In this document: in pieces, positions 38,284-47,415 of the stretch
Numbering within the stretch: the first letter of the stretch is position 1
Layout of the letters: each line of letters begins with the position of its first letter
Assembly: GCA_019459505.1 (NCBI GenBank)
Contig: JAIBEV010000041.1
Span: forward strand, 39,823-103,822
DNA from: Candidatus Paracaedibacteraceae bacterium
GTDB lineage: Bacteria > Pseudomonadota > Alphaproteobacteria > Paracaedibacterales > Paracaedibacteraceae
Direction: 5' to 3'
Length of the DNA stretch: 64,000 nucleotides
Program-made: the position numbers and the translations under genes
Notes under the pieces: model-generated
Databases searched by the model: none
What the model was told of the DNA's origin: nothing
What the model saw: the letters and a program-made list of their open reading frames with translations, nothing else

Positions 38284-40037
38284 ATGAAGAATAAAACAAT
38301 AAAAATAATCATGAGTTTAATGCTCAGTGGGAGCGCCTTTGCCGCCGAGGAAATATTTCCTATGGCCTCTATCTCAACTTCTCCCCCAACATGGCACTTA
38401 AGTGTACGAGGAGCATTAGAGGAACATAATCAAATCCGCTCTGATCGTAGTGAGGCTTTTGAGGAAGCAGTGGGAAAACAGAAACTTGCAGCCGATTTGC
38501 CAAAAGACTTAAGAAATCTTCTGGAAATTTATCTAAAGGTAAGGAATTTTCTCGTGTAGAAGTGATTCAGCCACTTTTAGAATTGATTAATACTCATTTA
38601 AATGTGACTCAAGTTGAAAAATTAGAAGGAGGATTTGTCAGCGGTCAGATTTATCGGGTGCACACCCTCGATAAAAAATTAAATCAGAATAAGGTCTTCT
38701 ATATTAAGTATCTTCGCACAAAGCCCATTTTGGTTTCAAAAGGGCGGACTTATGGCGAAGAATCTAATCTTCACTATCTTGCTCACGCTTCCCAATTAAA
38801 GACTATACAACAGTATATTGATATTATTTTACCTGTTGCTTCTTATGAATATTCAGTAAAGGGTGATCGGAAGATTTTTATGATCCTTCCCAGTGCAGAA
38901 GGAGAAAGTCTTAGTAAGCTCGTGCAAAATAATAATATCGATACTATTAACCATGCTTTTGCTGTTTTGGGATCTTCTCTCGCCAAAGTGCATCTGAGTT
39001 CCCATGTTTTCTCAGGCCCTAAAGGATCAAAAATACCGCAGACAAAACAAGATTTTATTAATGCCTATGTTTCTTCCCATGGAGATTTGCACGGTGATAA
39101 TGTGTTTTATAACTCTTCAACAAAGCGAATTGCCTTTATTGATGTAGAGACCATGGCTAATAGTTTTGATGAGAAGGATCAAGCGAATAGTCCTGTATGC
39201 TATGATATGTTTTATATGCTGTTAATGTCCTCTAAAAAATTTGGCGAATTTATGCCTAAAAATAATTGGGGGCCATTTTTAAATATGTTTAAATCTTATA
39301 TTGAGGTTTATCCCATGAAGCAGCGCCAAGGTGTGTATAAGTACCTTATCTATTGCTTACAGCGCGCCCATAAAATTGATTTTGTCGATATTTTTAAATA
39401 CTTTAATTTCTCTAAAAAATTCGGAAATACGGAGCTGAAAGGGGCTGACGTTTTAGCTCAGCAATTACATTTATTAAAACTAGAACATTTTAAACAACTT
39501 AATATAGGACGTAATCGGTCACAAGAGTGTAAAGACATTATCGAAAACACTTATCGGCCAAAGGGATCCCCTGCCAATTCTCCTATTATTTCTTCTAAGC
39601 TGCATGAGTCTTCCCCTCGCTTAAGAGCGGTTACAGCTCCAGCGTCATTTTCTCCGGCTATACCCTCTCCTAAAGTTCCTAATAAATTTCCTTTACCAGT
39701 TTCTACAGCGGCTATCATTGAGACTAATAAAGTATCATTACACTCTCTCCCTTTGAAAGTAGGTGTCGAGGTTAATAAAGTAGTTCCTCTATCTGTTGCT
39801 CTTAAAGGAGTAGCCGTGGCTCCTAAAGGAACATCGCTACCCGCCGTACCGAAAAAGGTAGAGGGGGCGGTTAATAAATTAGCTCCTCTCTCTATTGCTC
39901 CCAAAAGAGTAACCGCGGCCCCTAAAAGAACATCATTACCTGCGGTACCGAAAAAGGTAGTTGGGGCGGTTAATAACCTCCTCAGTATCGCCAACGACAC
40001 AATCCCCTACCATAAGTGGTCTCAGGAAAAGATTTGA
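38284..40037 (+). pseudogene. exported kinase-fold (APH/choline-kinase-like) protein, frameshifted
   Basis: A 91-codon frame (38284-38559) encodes a signal peptide (SLMLSGSAFAAEE) and an N-terminal segment ending KDLRNLL. A second frame (38562-40037, 491 codons) continues in the -1 register with GNLSKGKEFSRVEVIQPLLE read upstream of its first ATG. One extra G near 38521 would fuse them. The second part has a glycine-rich loop (GGFVSGQIYRV), the possible ATP lysine in FYIKY (K49), the catalytic loop HGDLHGDN at residues 173-180 and the metal motif FIDVE at 192-196. This set defines the aminoglycoside/choline-kinase-like fold. The C-terminal 170 residues are proline/serine/lysine rich with tandem repeats. 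An exported ATP-dependent kinase would have to act in the host. Confidence 0.72.
39771..40010 (+). repeat. tandem 99-bp repeat inside the kinase-like gene
   Basis: Two 33-codon units (39771-39869 and 39870-39968) and a partial third encode VNKxxPLSxAxKxV, AAPKxTSLPAVPKKV and similar blocks. Identity between units is high at the DNA level, so copy number may vary. Confidence 0.85.
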
Positions 40038-40198
40038 AAGTTTACCGAATCCCGGAGGGGGCCAAGCTGCTTCTGCTAAGCGCCAATAGTTTTTCTATTG
40101 TAAGTGAAGGGAAGCTTGTAGTACTTTTTGTTTTGAAAACAATAGACTCTTTGGGAACTATTATTGATGAATATTTAAGGATATCAACAGAATTTAGG

Positions 40199-40245
40199 GA
40201 GACCGTTGTACTTTTTTGTACCGTTGGTCTCTTTAGTTCTTTTTC
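40199..40245 (+). terminator. terminator after the kinase-like gene
   Basis: GAGACC and GGTCTC form the base of a stem, with GTAC/GTAC pairing nearer the T6 loop, and a T-rich tail (TTTAGTTCTTTTT) follows. The gap before the ABC operon holds nothing else clear. Confidence 0.5.
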
Positions 40246-40310
40246 ATTGATCTTTAATTCAAATCTTTGGGTTAGAAAGAGTCACAATAAATTATAAGGG
40301 GCACCAAATT

Positions 40311-41030
40311 ATGCAATCCCCCGGGGGTACCCTCCAACATTTTGACTTATTGCACTTGGAAATTCCACAGTTTCGTTATGGCCAGCAGACTGTTTTCCAT
40401 GATACCAGCATTGATCTTGTTTTACATGGATGGACAGGGTTAGTGGGGCGGAGTGGCGTGGGTAAAACCACCCTCATGCGCTGCCTGAGCGGGTTGGAGC
40501 GGTTGCGCACCCCTTTAAGGACAGTTTTGATGACTCAAAATGATCAATTGCTCCCTTGGAAAACAGTGATTGATAATGTTGTTATCCCAGCCTTGATGCA
40601 GGAGCAGAAACCTAATTATGATTGGGCGCAGCAGTTGATCTCCATGATGGGTTTGCGTGGTCATGAAAAGGATTTACCCCATCAATTATCGACAGGAATG
40701 CGTCAACGGGTTGCGCTTGCCAGAACGCTTTATCAAGAAGCAGATCTAATTTTACTTGATGAACCTTTTGGTGCTTTGGATGCGCTAACGCGGGAGCAAC
40801 TTTATCCCTTAATTGTCACTGCTCTTCAAGGTAAAACGATTCTTATGGTATCCCACGATCCCCAAGAAGTTATGCGTCTGAGTAACCGCATTTATTTAAT
40901 GGCAGGCAAACCAGCCCATCTTTATCATCTTGCTTATCCAATAAATGGAACAGTACCTCGCTCCTTAAACCATCCCTTTGTTAGCTGTTATGCTGCAGAC
41001 CTGGTTAACCAATTAGAGGGGAGTTGGTAA
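40311..41030 (+). CDS. ABC transporter ATPase, ThiZ-like (HMP/thiamine precursor)
   Basis: The 239-residue ATPase has Walker A GRSGVGKTTLM, Q-loop TQNDQLLPW, signature LSTGMRQRVALARTL, Walker B LILLDEPFGAL and switch histidine MVSHDPQEV. It is of the nitrate/taurine/NMT1 importer class. An AAGGGG site precedes the ATG. Its stop overlaps the permease start (TAATG), so the three transporter genes are translationally coupled. The substrate call follows from the binding protein. Confidence 0.87.
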   Translation: MQSPGGTLQHFDLLHLEIPQFRYGQQTVFHDTSIDLVLHGWTGLVGRSGVGKTTLMRCLSGLERLRTPLRTVLMTQNDQLLPWKTVIDNVVIPALMQEQKPNYDWAQQLISMMGLRGHEKDLPHQLSTGMRQRVALARTLYQEADLILLDEPFGALDALTREQLYPLIVTALQGKTILMVSHDPQEVMRLSNRIYLMAGKPAHLYHLAYPINGTVPRSLNHPFVSCYAADLVNQLEGSW

Positions 41031-41764
41031 TGATTTTGTTATGCTTATTCCTCGGATTAGCCTGCTTATGGAGTGGACTTAGTTTTGGATTGCAGATCCC
41101 AGAGTATTTCCTACCCTCCCCCCTTAATGTGGGCCATTATATAATGGATAATTGGCAAGTCCTTGGACGTCATACCCTCTTGACTATGTTGGAGATTGGT
41201 GGCGGCATTCTTGCCGCATTGGCTGCGGCCTTAGTAACCGGCTATTGGAGCTACCGTTCACAGAAGGCTCAGCATGGATTAATGTCTTTCTTTTTAGTCA
41301 TGCAAGCTATACCGATGTTTGTCCTTTTACCTTTATTTGTTCTGTGGTTTGGCGCAGACGAGGGAACCAAAATTATGGTTGTGGCCTTAGCAGCTTACTT
41401 TCCGATGGCTGCAAGCTTAATTCAAGGCTTAAGCCAGTGCCCGCAAGTTTACAAGGATTTAGCTCGTACTTTCCATGCCACACCACGGGCCCAATGGATT
41501 CACATATTTTTGCCTTCAGCTATGCCCCATTTGTTAAACGGTATCCGTATTGCAGCTGTTCATGCTCCTGTAACGGTCTTAGCTGCTGATTGGATTGGTT
41601 CTACCAATGGTCTGGGTTATTTGATTATGTTAGGTCATGGACGCATGCAGTTGGATATGATGTTTGCCTGTATCCTCATTTTTATTATCTTAGCTTTAGC
41701 ATTGAATGGATTGGTGATAGCTATTCAGCGTGGAATTCTTTATTGGAAAACAGAACAACTATGA
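41030..41764 (+). CDS. ABC transporter permease, ThiX-like
   Basis: The 244-residue protein has about six membrane segments and the EAA loop region ARTFHATPRAQWIHIFLPSA, with a C-terminal GLGYLIMLGHGRMQLDMMF block typical of the SsuC/TauC/ThiX permease group. The ATG at 41030 shares one base with the ATPase stop and has GAGGGGAG upstream. The binding-protein gene starts 4 bases before its end. It forms the membrane channel of the importer. Confidence 0.87.
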   Translation: MILLCLFLGLACLWSGLSFGLQIPEYFLPSPLNVGHYIMDNWQVLGRHTLLTMLEIGGGILAALAAALVTGYWSYRSQKAQHGLMSFFLVMQAIPMFVLLPLFVLWFGADEGTKIMVVALAAYFPMAASLIQGLSQCPQVYKDLARTFHATPRAQWIHIFLPSAMPHLLNGIRIAAVHAPVTVLAADWIGSTNGLGYLIMLGHGRMQLDMMFACILIFIILALALNGLVIAIQRGILYWKTEQL

Positions 41765-42678
41765 AAACTCTCCTTGTCTTTTTTCTATTGGTTAACAGTT
41801 GTCTGGCAAAGCCCCTTAAGGTTTACCTTGATTGGTTTTTAAACCCCCATCATGCGGCCTTAGTGGTCGCCCAACAAGCTGGAATATTTGAGAAGCACGG
41901 CTTACAAGTAACGCTTATTGCCGCTGGTGGATCCGAAGAAGGGAGCCGCCAGGTTGCGGCGGGTGCCGCAGATTTTGCAATTTCAAAGCAGTCAGCTCAT
42001 TTGATCCGCTGTTGTAACCAAGGGATGCCCTTGATTCGGGTAGCAACTTTAATTAATAAACCCCTTGAATGTTTAATCACCCATGAGGAGGTTAACTCTC
42101 TTGCTGATCTTAAGGGAAAACGAATCGGCTATACCTCGAGCTCCGTTGAGTTCGCCCATCTCAGTTTAGCCACCATGCTTGCCACTGTTGGCTTAAAGTT
42201 GACCGATGTTACACTGGTGCCAATTGCTAGTGGTATGGTCAATGCCTTTATGACTAAAAATGTTGATGCCTTGTTGAGTGCCTATCGGACTTATGAATTG
42301 GATGATATTCGCCACTATCGCCCCGCCGTCAAAGTCTTTTATTATGAAGAAAATGGGATACCCTCTTATGATCAAGTGATTGTTGTTGCCAACCGTAATC
42401 ATCTTGAGAATGCCAAAAATTTGGTCGCAGCCTTGCAAGAGAGTGTCGATCTTATTCATTATAGCCCTGAGCAAGCATGGGGGTACTATGCAAAAGCGGC
42501 GCCTGAGCAAGACACGCCGCAAAATAAAATAATATTTATGACGGTTGCTAACCTTTTGACCCAGGATGTAGGATATCTGCCTATCCAGCGTTACAATGAG
42601 TTTGCAACTTTTTTGGCTGCTAGCGGTATTCTAAAGGCAGATATTCCCAAAGACTATGCTATAGATGGAGCTCTCTAA
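41761..42678 (+). CDS. NMT1/THI5-like substrate-binding protein (ThiY-like)
   Basis: The 305-residue protein starts at ATG 41761 with a signal peptide (MKTLLVFFLLVNSCLAK). The mature part is an NMT1/THI5-type periplasmic binding protein: VYLDWFLNPHHAALVVAQQA, EKHGLQVTLIAAGGSEEGSR, VAAGAADFAISKQS, KGKRIGYTSSSVEFAH and VDALLSAYRTYELDD. ThiY proteins bind formylaminopyrimidine or hydroxymethylpyrimidine, the thiamine pyrimidine moiety. The gene overlaps the permease and the downstream miaA (TAATG), so all belong to one operon. A related pyrimidine or riboflavin precursor is not excluded. Confidence 0.83.
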   Translation: MKTLLVFFLLVNSCLAKPLKVYLDWFLNPHHAALVVAQQAGIFEKHGLQVTLIAAGGSEEGSRQVAAGAADFAISKQSAHLIRCCNQGMPLIRVATLINKPLECLITHEEVNSLADLKGKRIGYTSSSVEFAHLSLATMLATVGLKLTDVTLVPIASGMVNAFMTKNVDALLSAYRTYELDDIRHYRPAVKVFYYEENGIPSYDQVIVVANRNHLENAKNLVAALQESVDLIHYSPEQAWGYYAKAAPEQDTPQNKIIFMTVANLLTQDVGYLPIQRYNEFATFLAASGILKADIPKDYAIDGAL

Positions 42679-43538
42679 TGCGGGTCATTATTCTAACAGG
42701 TCCCACCGCAAGCGGCAAAACGGCCTTAGCCCTTCAAATGGCAGAAACCTTAAAAGGTGAAATTATCAATGCCGATAGTATGCAAATCTATCAACATTTA
42801 CCGATTTTGACTGCCTGTCCCTCATTGGCAGAAAAAGCAACTATACCGCATCACCTTTATCAGGTGTTAGGGGACCAAGAGATTAGCTCGGCTGGCTGGT
42901 GGGTTTCTCAAGCTGTTCAGCAAATCGAAGCGGTTCAAGCACGACAGCATGTGCCCATTATTGTCGGGGGAACGGGGATGTACCTAAAATCCCTCATTGA
43001 TGGTCTTTCAGCCATTCCAATGATTCCGTCAGAAATTCGCCAAAAAGCGCGCCAATTAGCACAGCAACCGGATTTTTATAATCAGGTGGTTAGTCTTGAC
43101 CCCAAGATAGACGGGCGCCTAAAAGAAAATGATTTGCAGCGCCTGACGCGAGCTTATGAAGTCAAAATGGCAACCGGGCGATCAATCATTGATTGGCAAG
43201 CAGATAAGCCCCAGCCGTTGCCTTATCAGTTTGAAAAAATAGCCCTAATGCCTGATAAAGATTGGCTCCATGATCGTATTAATCGTCGTTTTGAGCTCAT
43301 GATAGAGCAGGGGGCAATGGAAGAAGTGAATGACCTAATGCAGCGCGATATTCGGCCAGATTCGCCCATCTTGCGTGCTGTAGGGGTTAAAGAATTGTCA
43401 GCTTATTTACGGAAGGAGTTGATCTTAGCTCAAGCTATTGAGCGAGCTAAAATCGCAACGCGTCAATATGCAAAGCGCCAAATGACGTGGCTTCGAGGGC
43501 ACGCTAAAGATTATGAGGTAAGACATGTGGGGCCGTAA
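42678..43538 (+). CDS. miaA: tRNA dimethylallyltransferase
   Basis: MiaA adds a dimethylallyl group to N6 of A37 in tRNAs that read UNN codons, improving translational fidelity. The 286-residue protein has the P-loop GPTASGKTALAL, the substrate motif INADSMQIYQHL, VIVGGTGMYLKSLIDGL and AVGVKEL in the C-terminal half. The C-terminal zinc finger of eukaryotic forms is absent, as expected. The start overlaps the stop of the binding-protein gene by one base, and the YgjP gene overlaps its end by 14 bases. Confidence 0.96.
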   Translation: MRVIILTGPTASGKTALALQMAETLKGEIINADSMQIYQHLPILTACPSLAEKATIPHHLYQVLGDQEISSAGWWVSQAVQQIEAVQARQHVPIIVGGTGMYLKSLIDGLSAIPMIPSEIRQKARQLAQQPDFYNQVVSLDPKIDGRLKENDLQRLTRAYEVKMATGRSIIDWQADKPQPLPYQFEKIALMPDKDWLHDRINRRFELMIEQGAMEEVNDLMQRDIRPDSPILRAVGVKELSAYLRKELILAQAIERAKIATRQYAKRQMTWLRGHAKDYEVRHVGP

Positions 43539-44229
43539 ATCCTTGCCCGCTAGCATTGATCACCCTCAGGCTGGACTGATTACAATTAAAATTCATCCTC
43601 AATCCAAACGAATGCGTCTGTCTTTTCGAGCACCGGCTTGTTTTTCAATGACTGTTCCGCCTGGAACATCAGAACGGGCTTTGCAACAGTTTATTGCCCA
43701 GACTGAGGGCTGGATTTTACGTCAATTATCAAAGGTTGCTACGCTTGAATCCTCTATTCAAAATCAGTTTTTGTTTCAAGGGGTACCCTATGAAATTGTG
43801 TCACAATCAATTTTGAGTCGAGAGCTATACCAAATCAATCATCATCAGAAAGTAATTATTGTAGATGCCATCGGCGTCTCCTCTACGCAACGACTAAGAT
43901 ACGTCTGTCGTAAAGAGTTTCAACAACTTTTACCTCCTCTTATTGATAAATACTCAAAGGCGATGGGACTGTTTCCCAAAAAAATATCAATTCGAGATAC
44001 AAAATCGCGGTGGGGAAGTTGTTCAAGTGCAGGGAATATTTCTTTATCATGGCGTTTAGTTATGGCACCGTTTGAGGTCATGGAATACATCATTATCCAT
44101 GAGTTAGCTCATCTCAAACATCTGGATCACTCTCAAGCATTTTGGAGTTTGGTTTCTCAATATTGCCCTGATTACAACCAGCATCGCTATTGGTTAAAAA
44201 TTAATGCACAGCAGTTGCATTATATTTAA
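43525..44229 (+). CDS. YgjP-like metallopeptidase (M48/DUF45)
   Basis: The 234-residue protein has the zinc motif HELAHLKHLDHSQAFW, with two histidines and the catalytic glutamate in HELAH, preceded by IRDTKSRWGSCSSAGNISLS and followed by PDYNQHRYWLK. These are diagnostic of the YgjP/DUF45 family, soluble putative zinc peptidases of unknown substrate. The gene overlaps miaA by 14 bases in another frame, so it is read from the same transcript. Confidence 0.88.
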   Translation: MWGRKSLPASIDHPQAGLITIKIHPQSKRMRLSFRAPACFSMTVPPGTSERALQQFIAQTEGWILRQLSKVATLESSIQNQFLFQGVPYEIVSQSILSRELYQINHHQKVIIVDAIGVSSTQRLRYVCRKEFQQLLPPLIDKYSKAMGLFPKKISIRDTKSRWGSCSSAGNISLSWRLVMAPFEVMEYIIIHELAHLKHLDHSQAFWSLVSQYCPDYNQHRYWLKINAQQLHYI

Positions 44230-44307
44230 TCTATTGAATATTAATGAAATGTTAATCTTCTCTTCCTATAGTCATGCGTAGGTCAATAGGTGGGAGAAGA
44301 ACGAGCG

Positions 44308-45255
44308 ATGAAAAATTTTATTTGCTTACTCATGCTTGTCTATATGGGGATGAGTAACTCAGGCCAGACTTCAGAGGGGGTATCTATTCAACAAGGCCAA
44401 TCAAGAGACTCTTCTCAGGGGCCGATTGTTGTAAAGCAGGATGGTCTAAATTTTGTTATGGAAAAGCTGACGGGAAATAATTTGAAATTTTGGCAAGCCT
44501 ATAGAAGCGCGATGTTTCGGGTGGGGGCCACTCATGGCAAGACTCCACAAATTCGCCAAGATTATATTCAAGCCTTAAAGGGATTTCAAAATGCAATTGA
44601 TGCCTTTAAAAATGGAGAGGGGGAGGTGTGGATTGCTTATGCCACCCACAACTCTAGTACAGATGGATATAATAAGATGGCCCAAATTGAAATTTGTATG
44701 ACGGTTACAACTTCTCCTGACGTTCCTATTGTCACTCATATGGGAATATTTAAAACGCCGTTAAGAGGTCTTAGCCCTGAGACCATTCAAAATGCAGCGA
44801 CAATAGAGCAATTTCAAGATTATGGTATTGTTAAAATTTTAAATCAAGTTGCAGAAATTGGATCTTTACCATCTAAACCAAATTTATCACTGTCTCTCCA
44901 TAAATTTGCTGCTCAAATAATTTTGCACCTTTATCCGGATAAAGAGGTAATGATTACAGCGCCACTCAAAGTTATGGAGACCTTTCTAAAAGGTACATTT
45001 GGAGAAGAGGCCAAAACAATCAGTTTAGAAAAAATAGCAGAATCTTCTGCGACAACAGAGGAGAAATTTCACTATATTCTAAAATCAGAAGAGTCTATAT
45101 TTATGAAGCTTCCTGATGATATTTTTACAAGAGCGCCCTGGTTGGATAGAGTCACTTTCTTACTCGCCCAAAATCCTAAAATTGCAATTAATCTGCATAC
45201 TATTGCTTCTTTTGGGGAAGGATCGTCAGTGTCACCTTCAGGAGATGATCAATAG
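44308..45255 (+). CDS. exported protein of unknown function
   Basis: From the ATG at 44308, which has GGAGAAG upstream, the product is 315 residues. Residues 1-22 form a signal peptide (NFICLLMLVYMGMSNSGQ). A low-complexity polar stretch follows, then a compact mixed domain (FVMEKLTGNNLKFWQAYRSA, WIAYATHNSSTDGYNKMAQI, LRGLSPETIQNAATIEQFQD). No catalytic motif is recognised. It is monocistronic, facing a small lipoprotein gene across 28 bases. It belongs to the same class as the other orphan exported proteins here. Confidence 0.75.
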   Translation: MKNFICLLMLVYMGMSNSGQTSEGVSIQQGQSRDSSQGPIVVKQDGLNFVMEKLTGNNLKFWQAYRSAMFRVGATHGKTPQIRQDYIQALKGFQNAIDAFKNGEGEVWIAYATHNSSTDGYNKMAQIEICMTVTTSPDVPIVTHMGIFKTPLRGLSPETIQNAATIEQFQDYGIVKILNQVAEIGSLPSKPNLSLSLHKFAAQIILHLYPDKEVMITAPLKVMETFLKGTFGEEAKTISLEKIAESSATTEEKFHYILKSEESIFMKLPDDIFTRAPWLDRVTFLLAQNPKIAINLHTIASFGEGSSVSPSGDDQ

Positions 45256-45283
45256 AAAGAGGGCGCCTTTAAGGGGAGAGTAG

Positions 45284-45541
45284 CTAATAGGGGCGAGGGC
45301 CATAATAACTTTGAAGGCGCGTTTGATCCTCTAGGGGGGCTGAATGGCAGACTTTGTGCCCTAAGGTGTTATAGCAGTAAAGGGGGGGTGGATCTTTTTG
45401 TTGGCACGGTTGATCTGCCCAGCCATTTTTGACGAGTTCTTCAGAGTTAGGACGAAAGACCATAAAAGGATTGCAAGCTGCCTGAGTCATTATGATACCT
45501 CCTATAAGGAGGCTAATCATAAAAGATCGTGATTTTCGCAT
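45284..45541 (-). CDS. small lipoprotein with Y-C-Y-x-T-L-G motif
   Basis: An 85-residue protein has a signal peptide and lipobox QAAC (cysteine at residue 23). The mature part is short with a NGWADQPCQQ stretch, PPPLYCYNTLGHKVCHSAPL and a YYGPRP end. Small lipoproteins carrying YCYxTLGxxxCxxxP are widespread in alphaproteobacteria; their role is unknown. The cysteine pair may form a disulfide in the periplasm. Confidence 0.75.
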   Translation of the reverse strand: MRKSRSFMISLLIGGIIMTQAACNPFMVFRPNSEELVKNGWADQPCQQKDPPPLYCYNTLGHKVCHSAPLEDQTRLQSYYGPRPY

Positions 45542-45700
45542 GATTGCTACTGCCTAATAAAAATTTATTGTCTTTTAGGACGATATAGCCATGTTAACCA
45601 TTTGAAATTTAAGATATGGTAAAATTCATAAAATTTTATCGTTAACGGTTTCTTGGGAAATTCGGGAATATAGTTAAAATAATAAAGATGGAGTTTAGGA

Positions 45701-46168
45701 ATGATTATTGATATTGGAATTGATAAAAAGGATCGTAAACTTGTGGTAGACGCGTCTCTTCGTGTATTGGCTGATACTTTCATTTTATCGCTAAAAACTA
45801 GAAATTATCACTGGAATATTAATGGCATCAATTTTAAATATCTACATGAATTTTTTCAGGAAATTTACGAAGATTTAGATGCAGGGGGCGACGATATCGC
45901 CGAGCGGATTCGCGCTTTAGGATTTTATTGCCCTGCAAGCTATACAGAATTTATGGCAATCAGCGCTATAAAAGAAGAAAAGGGATCACTAGAATCTATG
46001 GACATGATTCGTCGACTTGTATTAGATATAGAACTACTTATACGTCGTACAGACGAAGTCAAGACAGTTGCTTTATCGGTTAATGATGATGCAACAGCAG
46101 ATCTTATGATCGGACGGCTCCAAGTTTTAGAAAAATTTGCTTGGATGCTAAGAAGCCATTTAGAATAA
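45701..46168 (+). CDS. dps: Dps-like ferritin
   Basis: Dps proteins form dodecameric shells that oxidise and store iron using H2O2 and protect DNA. The 155-residue protein has the conserved NYHWNINGINFKYLHEFFQE and YEDLDAGGDDIAERIRALGF blocks, with the intersubunit ferroxidase His/Asp/Glu set (H in HWN, then H, D and E). GGAG precedes the ATG. The mlaD gene follows 14 bases downstream and may share a transcript. Confidence 0.93.
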   Translation: MIIDIGIDKKDRKLVVDASLRVLADTFILSLKTRNYHWNINGINFKYLHEFFQEIYEDLDAGGDDIAERIRALGFYCPASYTEFMAISAIKEEKGSLESMDMIRRLVLDIELLIRRTDEVKTVALSVNDDATADLMIGRLQVLEKFAWMLRSHLE

Positions 46169-46182
46169 GGAAATATAAATAA

Positions 46183-46653
46183 ATGCGTGCTAATATTGTC
46201 GAAGCCATTACAGGAGCTGTTGTTTTAGTGATTGCTAGTGGCTTTTTCTATTATGCTTACACGGCCAGTGGAACAAAAATTGTTAATGGATATAAGTTGT
46301 ATGCAAAGTTTGATCGAATTGATGGTTTGGTTGAAGGAAATGCTATTAAGCTCAGCGGAGTGAAAGTCGGGGATGTAAAGCATATTTCGATTGACCCCAA
46401 AACCTTTCTTGCTCGGGTAGATATGAGTGTCGATTCCTCTATTATCTTACCGGATGATACCTCTGCTCAAATTGTTAGTGAAAGCCTTATGGGGGGGAAG
46501 TATATTGCCTTAGTCCCTGGCGGAAGCGATGTTAACCTTGCTCCTGGTGATCAAGTCACCTATACTCAATCCTCCATGGGTAGCTTTGAGAGTTGGATTG
46601 GGAAATATCTTTTTGCCAATAATGAAGATGGAGACACTAAAGCAGAGAAGTAA
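46183..46653 (+). CDS. mlaD: MlaD-like lipid-transport protein (MCE domain)
   Basis: MlaD is the periplasmic MCE subunit of the Mla phospholipid transporter that keeps the outer membrane asymmetric. The 156-residue protein has an N-terminal membrane helix (AITGAVVLVIASGFFYYAYT) and the MCE fold: KFDRIDGLVEGNAIKLSGVK, VGDVKHISIDP, LPDDTSAQIVSESLMGGKYI and ALVPGGS. In alphaproteobacteria mlaD commonly sits beside a DUF2155 gene, as here. The start overlaps nothing upstream, and it ends exactly at the next gene's start. Other mla subunits are absent from the window. Confidence 0.93.
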   Translation: MRANIVEAITGAVVLVIASGFFYYAYTASGTKIVNGYKLYAKFDRIDGLVEGNAIKLSGVKVGDVKHISIDPKTFLARVDMSVDSSIILPDDTSAQIVSESLMGGKYIALVPGGSDVNLAPGDQVTYTQSSMGSFESWIGKYLFANNEDGDTKAEK

Positions 46654-47045
46654 TGACTATGATAAACCTTTGCGTCTGGAGAAAATTCTTAATTTTTACG
46701 GTGGGTTATGCGGTTTTAATCACGAATGGGATGTCCTCGACAGTTCATGCGGCCTCAGTTAATTTTGAGATACTTAATAAAGTTTCAGCTAAAAAAACTC
46801 CCTTGAAAATTCAGGCAAATTCATCAACTGTGATCCATGATTTGCGCATTGTTCCCGGAGAGTGCCGCCGTGAAAAGGATACTTTTGAGGGGGAAATTTA
46901 TTGGGTCCCCGTACAAATTCTTCTAGAACAAGAATCTGATGAGCCTGTTGAATTATATAACGGGGAATTGGCATCCTCGCCCCGTTATCCTCAGAAACCT
47001 ATCGAACATTCATTGTATGACATTATTTTGGTTGGATGTGAGTAG
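46653..47045 (+). CDS. DUF2155 periplasmic protein
   Basis: The 130-residue protein has a signal peptide (residues 1 to about 30) and a DUF2155 domain: VNFEILNKVSAKKTPLKIQA, HDLRIVPGECRRE, WVPVQILL and a C-terminal SSPRYPQKPIEHSLYDIILV ending VGCE. DUF2155 proteins usually carry a GWMFASSP segment before the HPVYDVWL end; here it reads NGELASSPRYPQ, so one conserved tryptophan is absent. The role of the family is unknown. Its overlap with the end of mlaD suggests coupled expression. Confidence 0.8.
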   Translation: MTMINLCVWRKFLIFTVGYAVLITNGMSSTVHAASVNFEILNKVSAKKTPLKIQANSSTVIHDLRIVPGECRREKDTFEGEIYWVPVQILLEQESDEPVELYNGELASSPRYPQKPIEHSLYDIILVGCE

Positions 47046-47415
47046 ACAAAAATCTCTTTTTGAACAGCACAGAATAAGATTGAAAAAAGAGTAGAGGGGA
47101 AAACAGACTCTTTCCTAAATAAGTAGCTCTTTACGGCCTAGGAGCTGGGAGCTCAATCTTTCAAAAGTGGTCTTTGTAATATCGAGACCCCACCTTAAGG
47201 TGGGGGAAAGATTCTTCCTTAAAAACATCTATTCCCCACCTTCTAGCAGGAATCTTGAGAGAGCAAAGGGGTTCTTTTGAGATGTTGAGGCAACGGAGCA
47301 AATCCGGCAATGCCCTTATGTTTGGGCTTATGATAGGGAATTTCCAGGTCGCGCGTACGCTTGCACGGAAAGAGGGCGCAACGGAAAGTGTTTAAAGTGC
47401 AGCTCTTTTGCTCGA
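47046..47415. repeat. intergenic region with diverged dispersed repeats
   Basis: The 370-base gap between DUF2155 and popZ contains a diverged copy of the GAGACCCC repeat (about 47160-47215, with CCCCACCTTAAGGTGGGG forming a hairpin). A partner of the 29300 element follows at 47340-47371 (TTTCCAGGTCGCGCGTACGC to GCACGGAAA). No real gene lies here; short frames lack ribosome-binding sites. Confidence 0.5.

Noticed and set aside
40016..40297. 93-codon frame overlapping the end of the kinase-like gene
   Set aside because: It starts with GTG inside the previous gene, lacks a ribosome-binding site, and crosses a terminator hairpin.
40240..40310. Possible TPP riboswitch before the HMP-type transporter
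   Set aside because: No CUGAGA or matching conserved loop could be found in the leader.
44290..44307. GTG start six codons upstream for the exported protein at 44308
   Set aside because: The ATG at 44308 has the ribosome-binding site, and the extra residues would disrupt the signal peptide.
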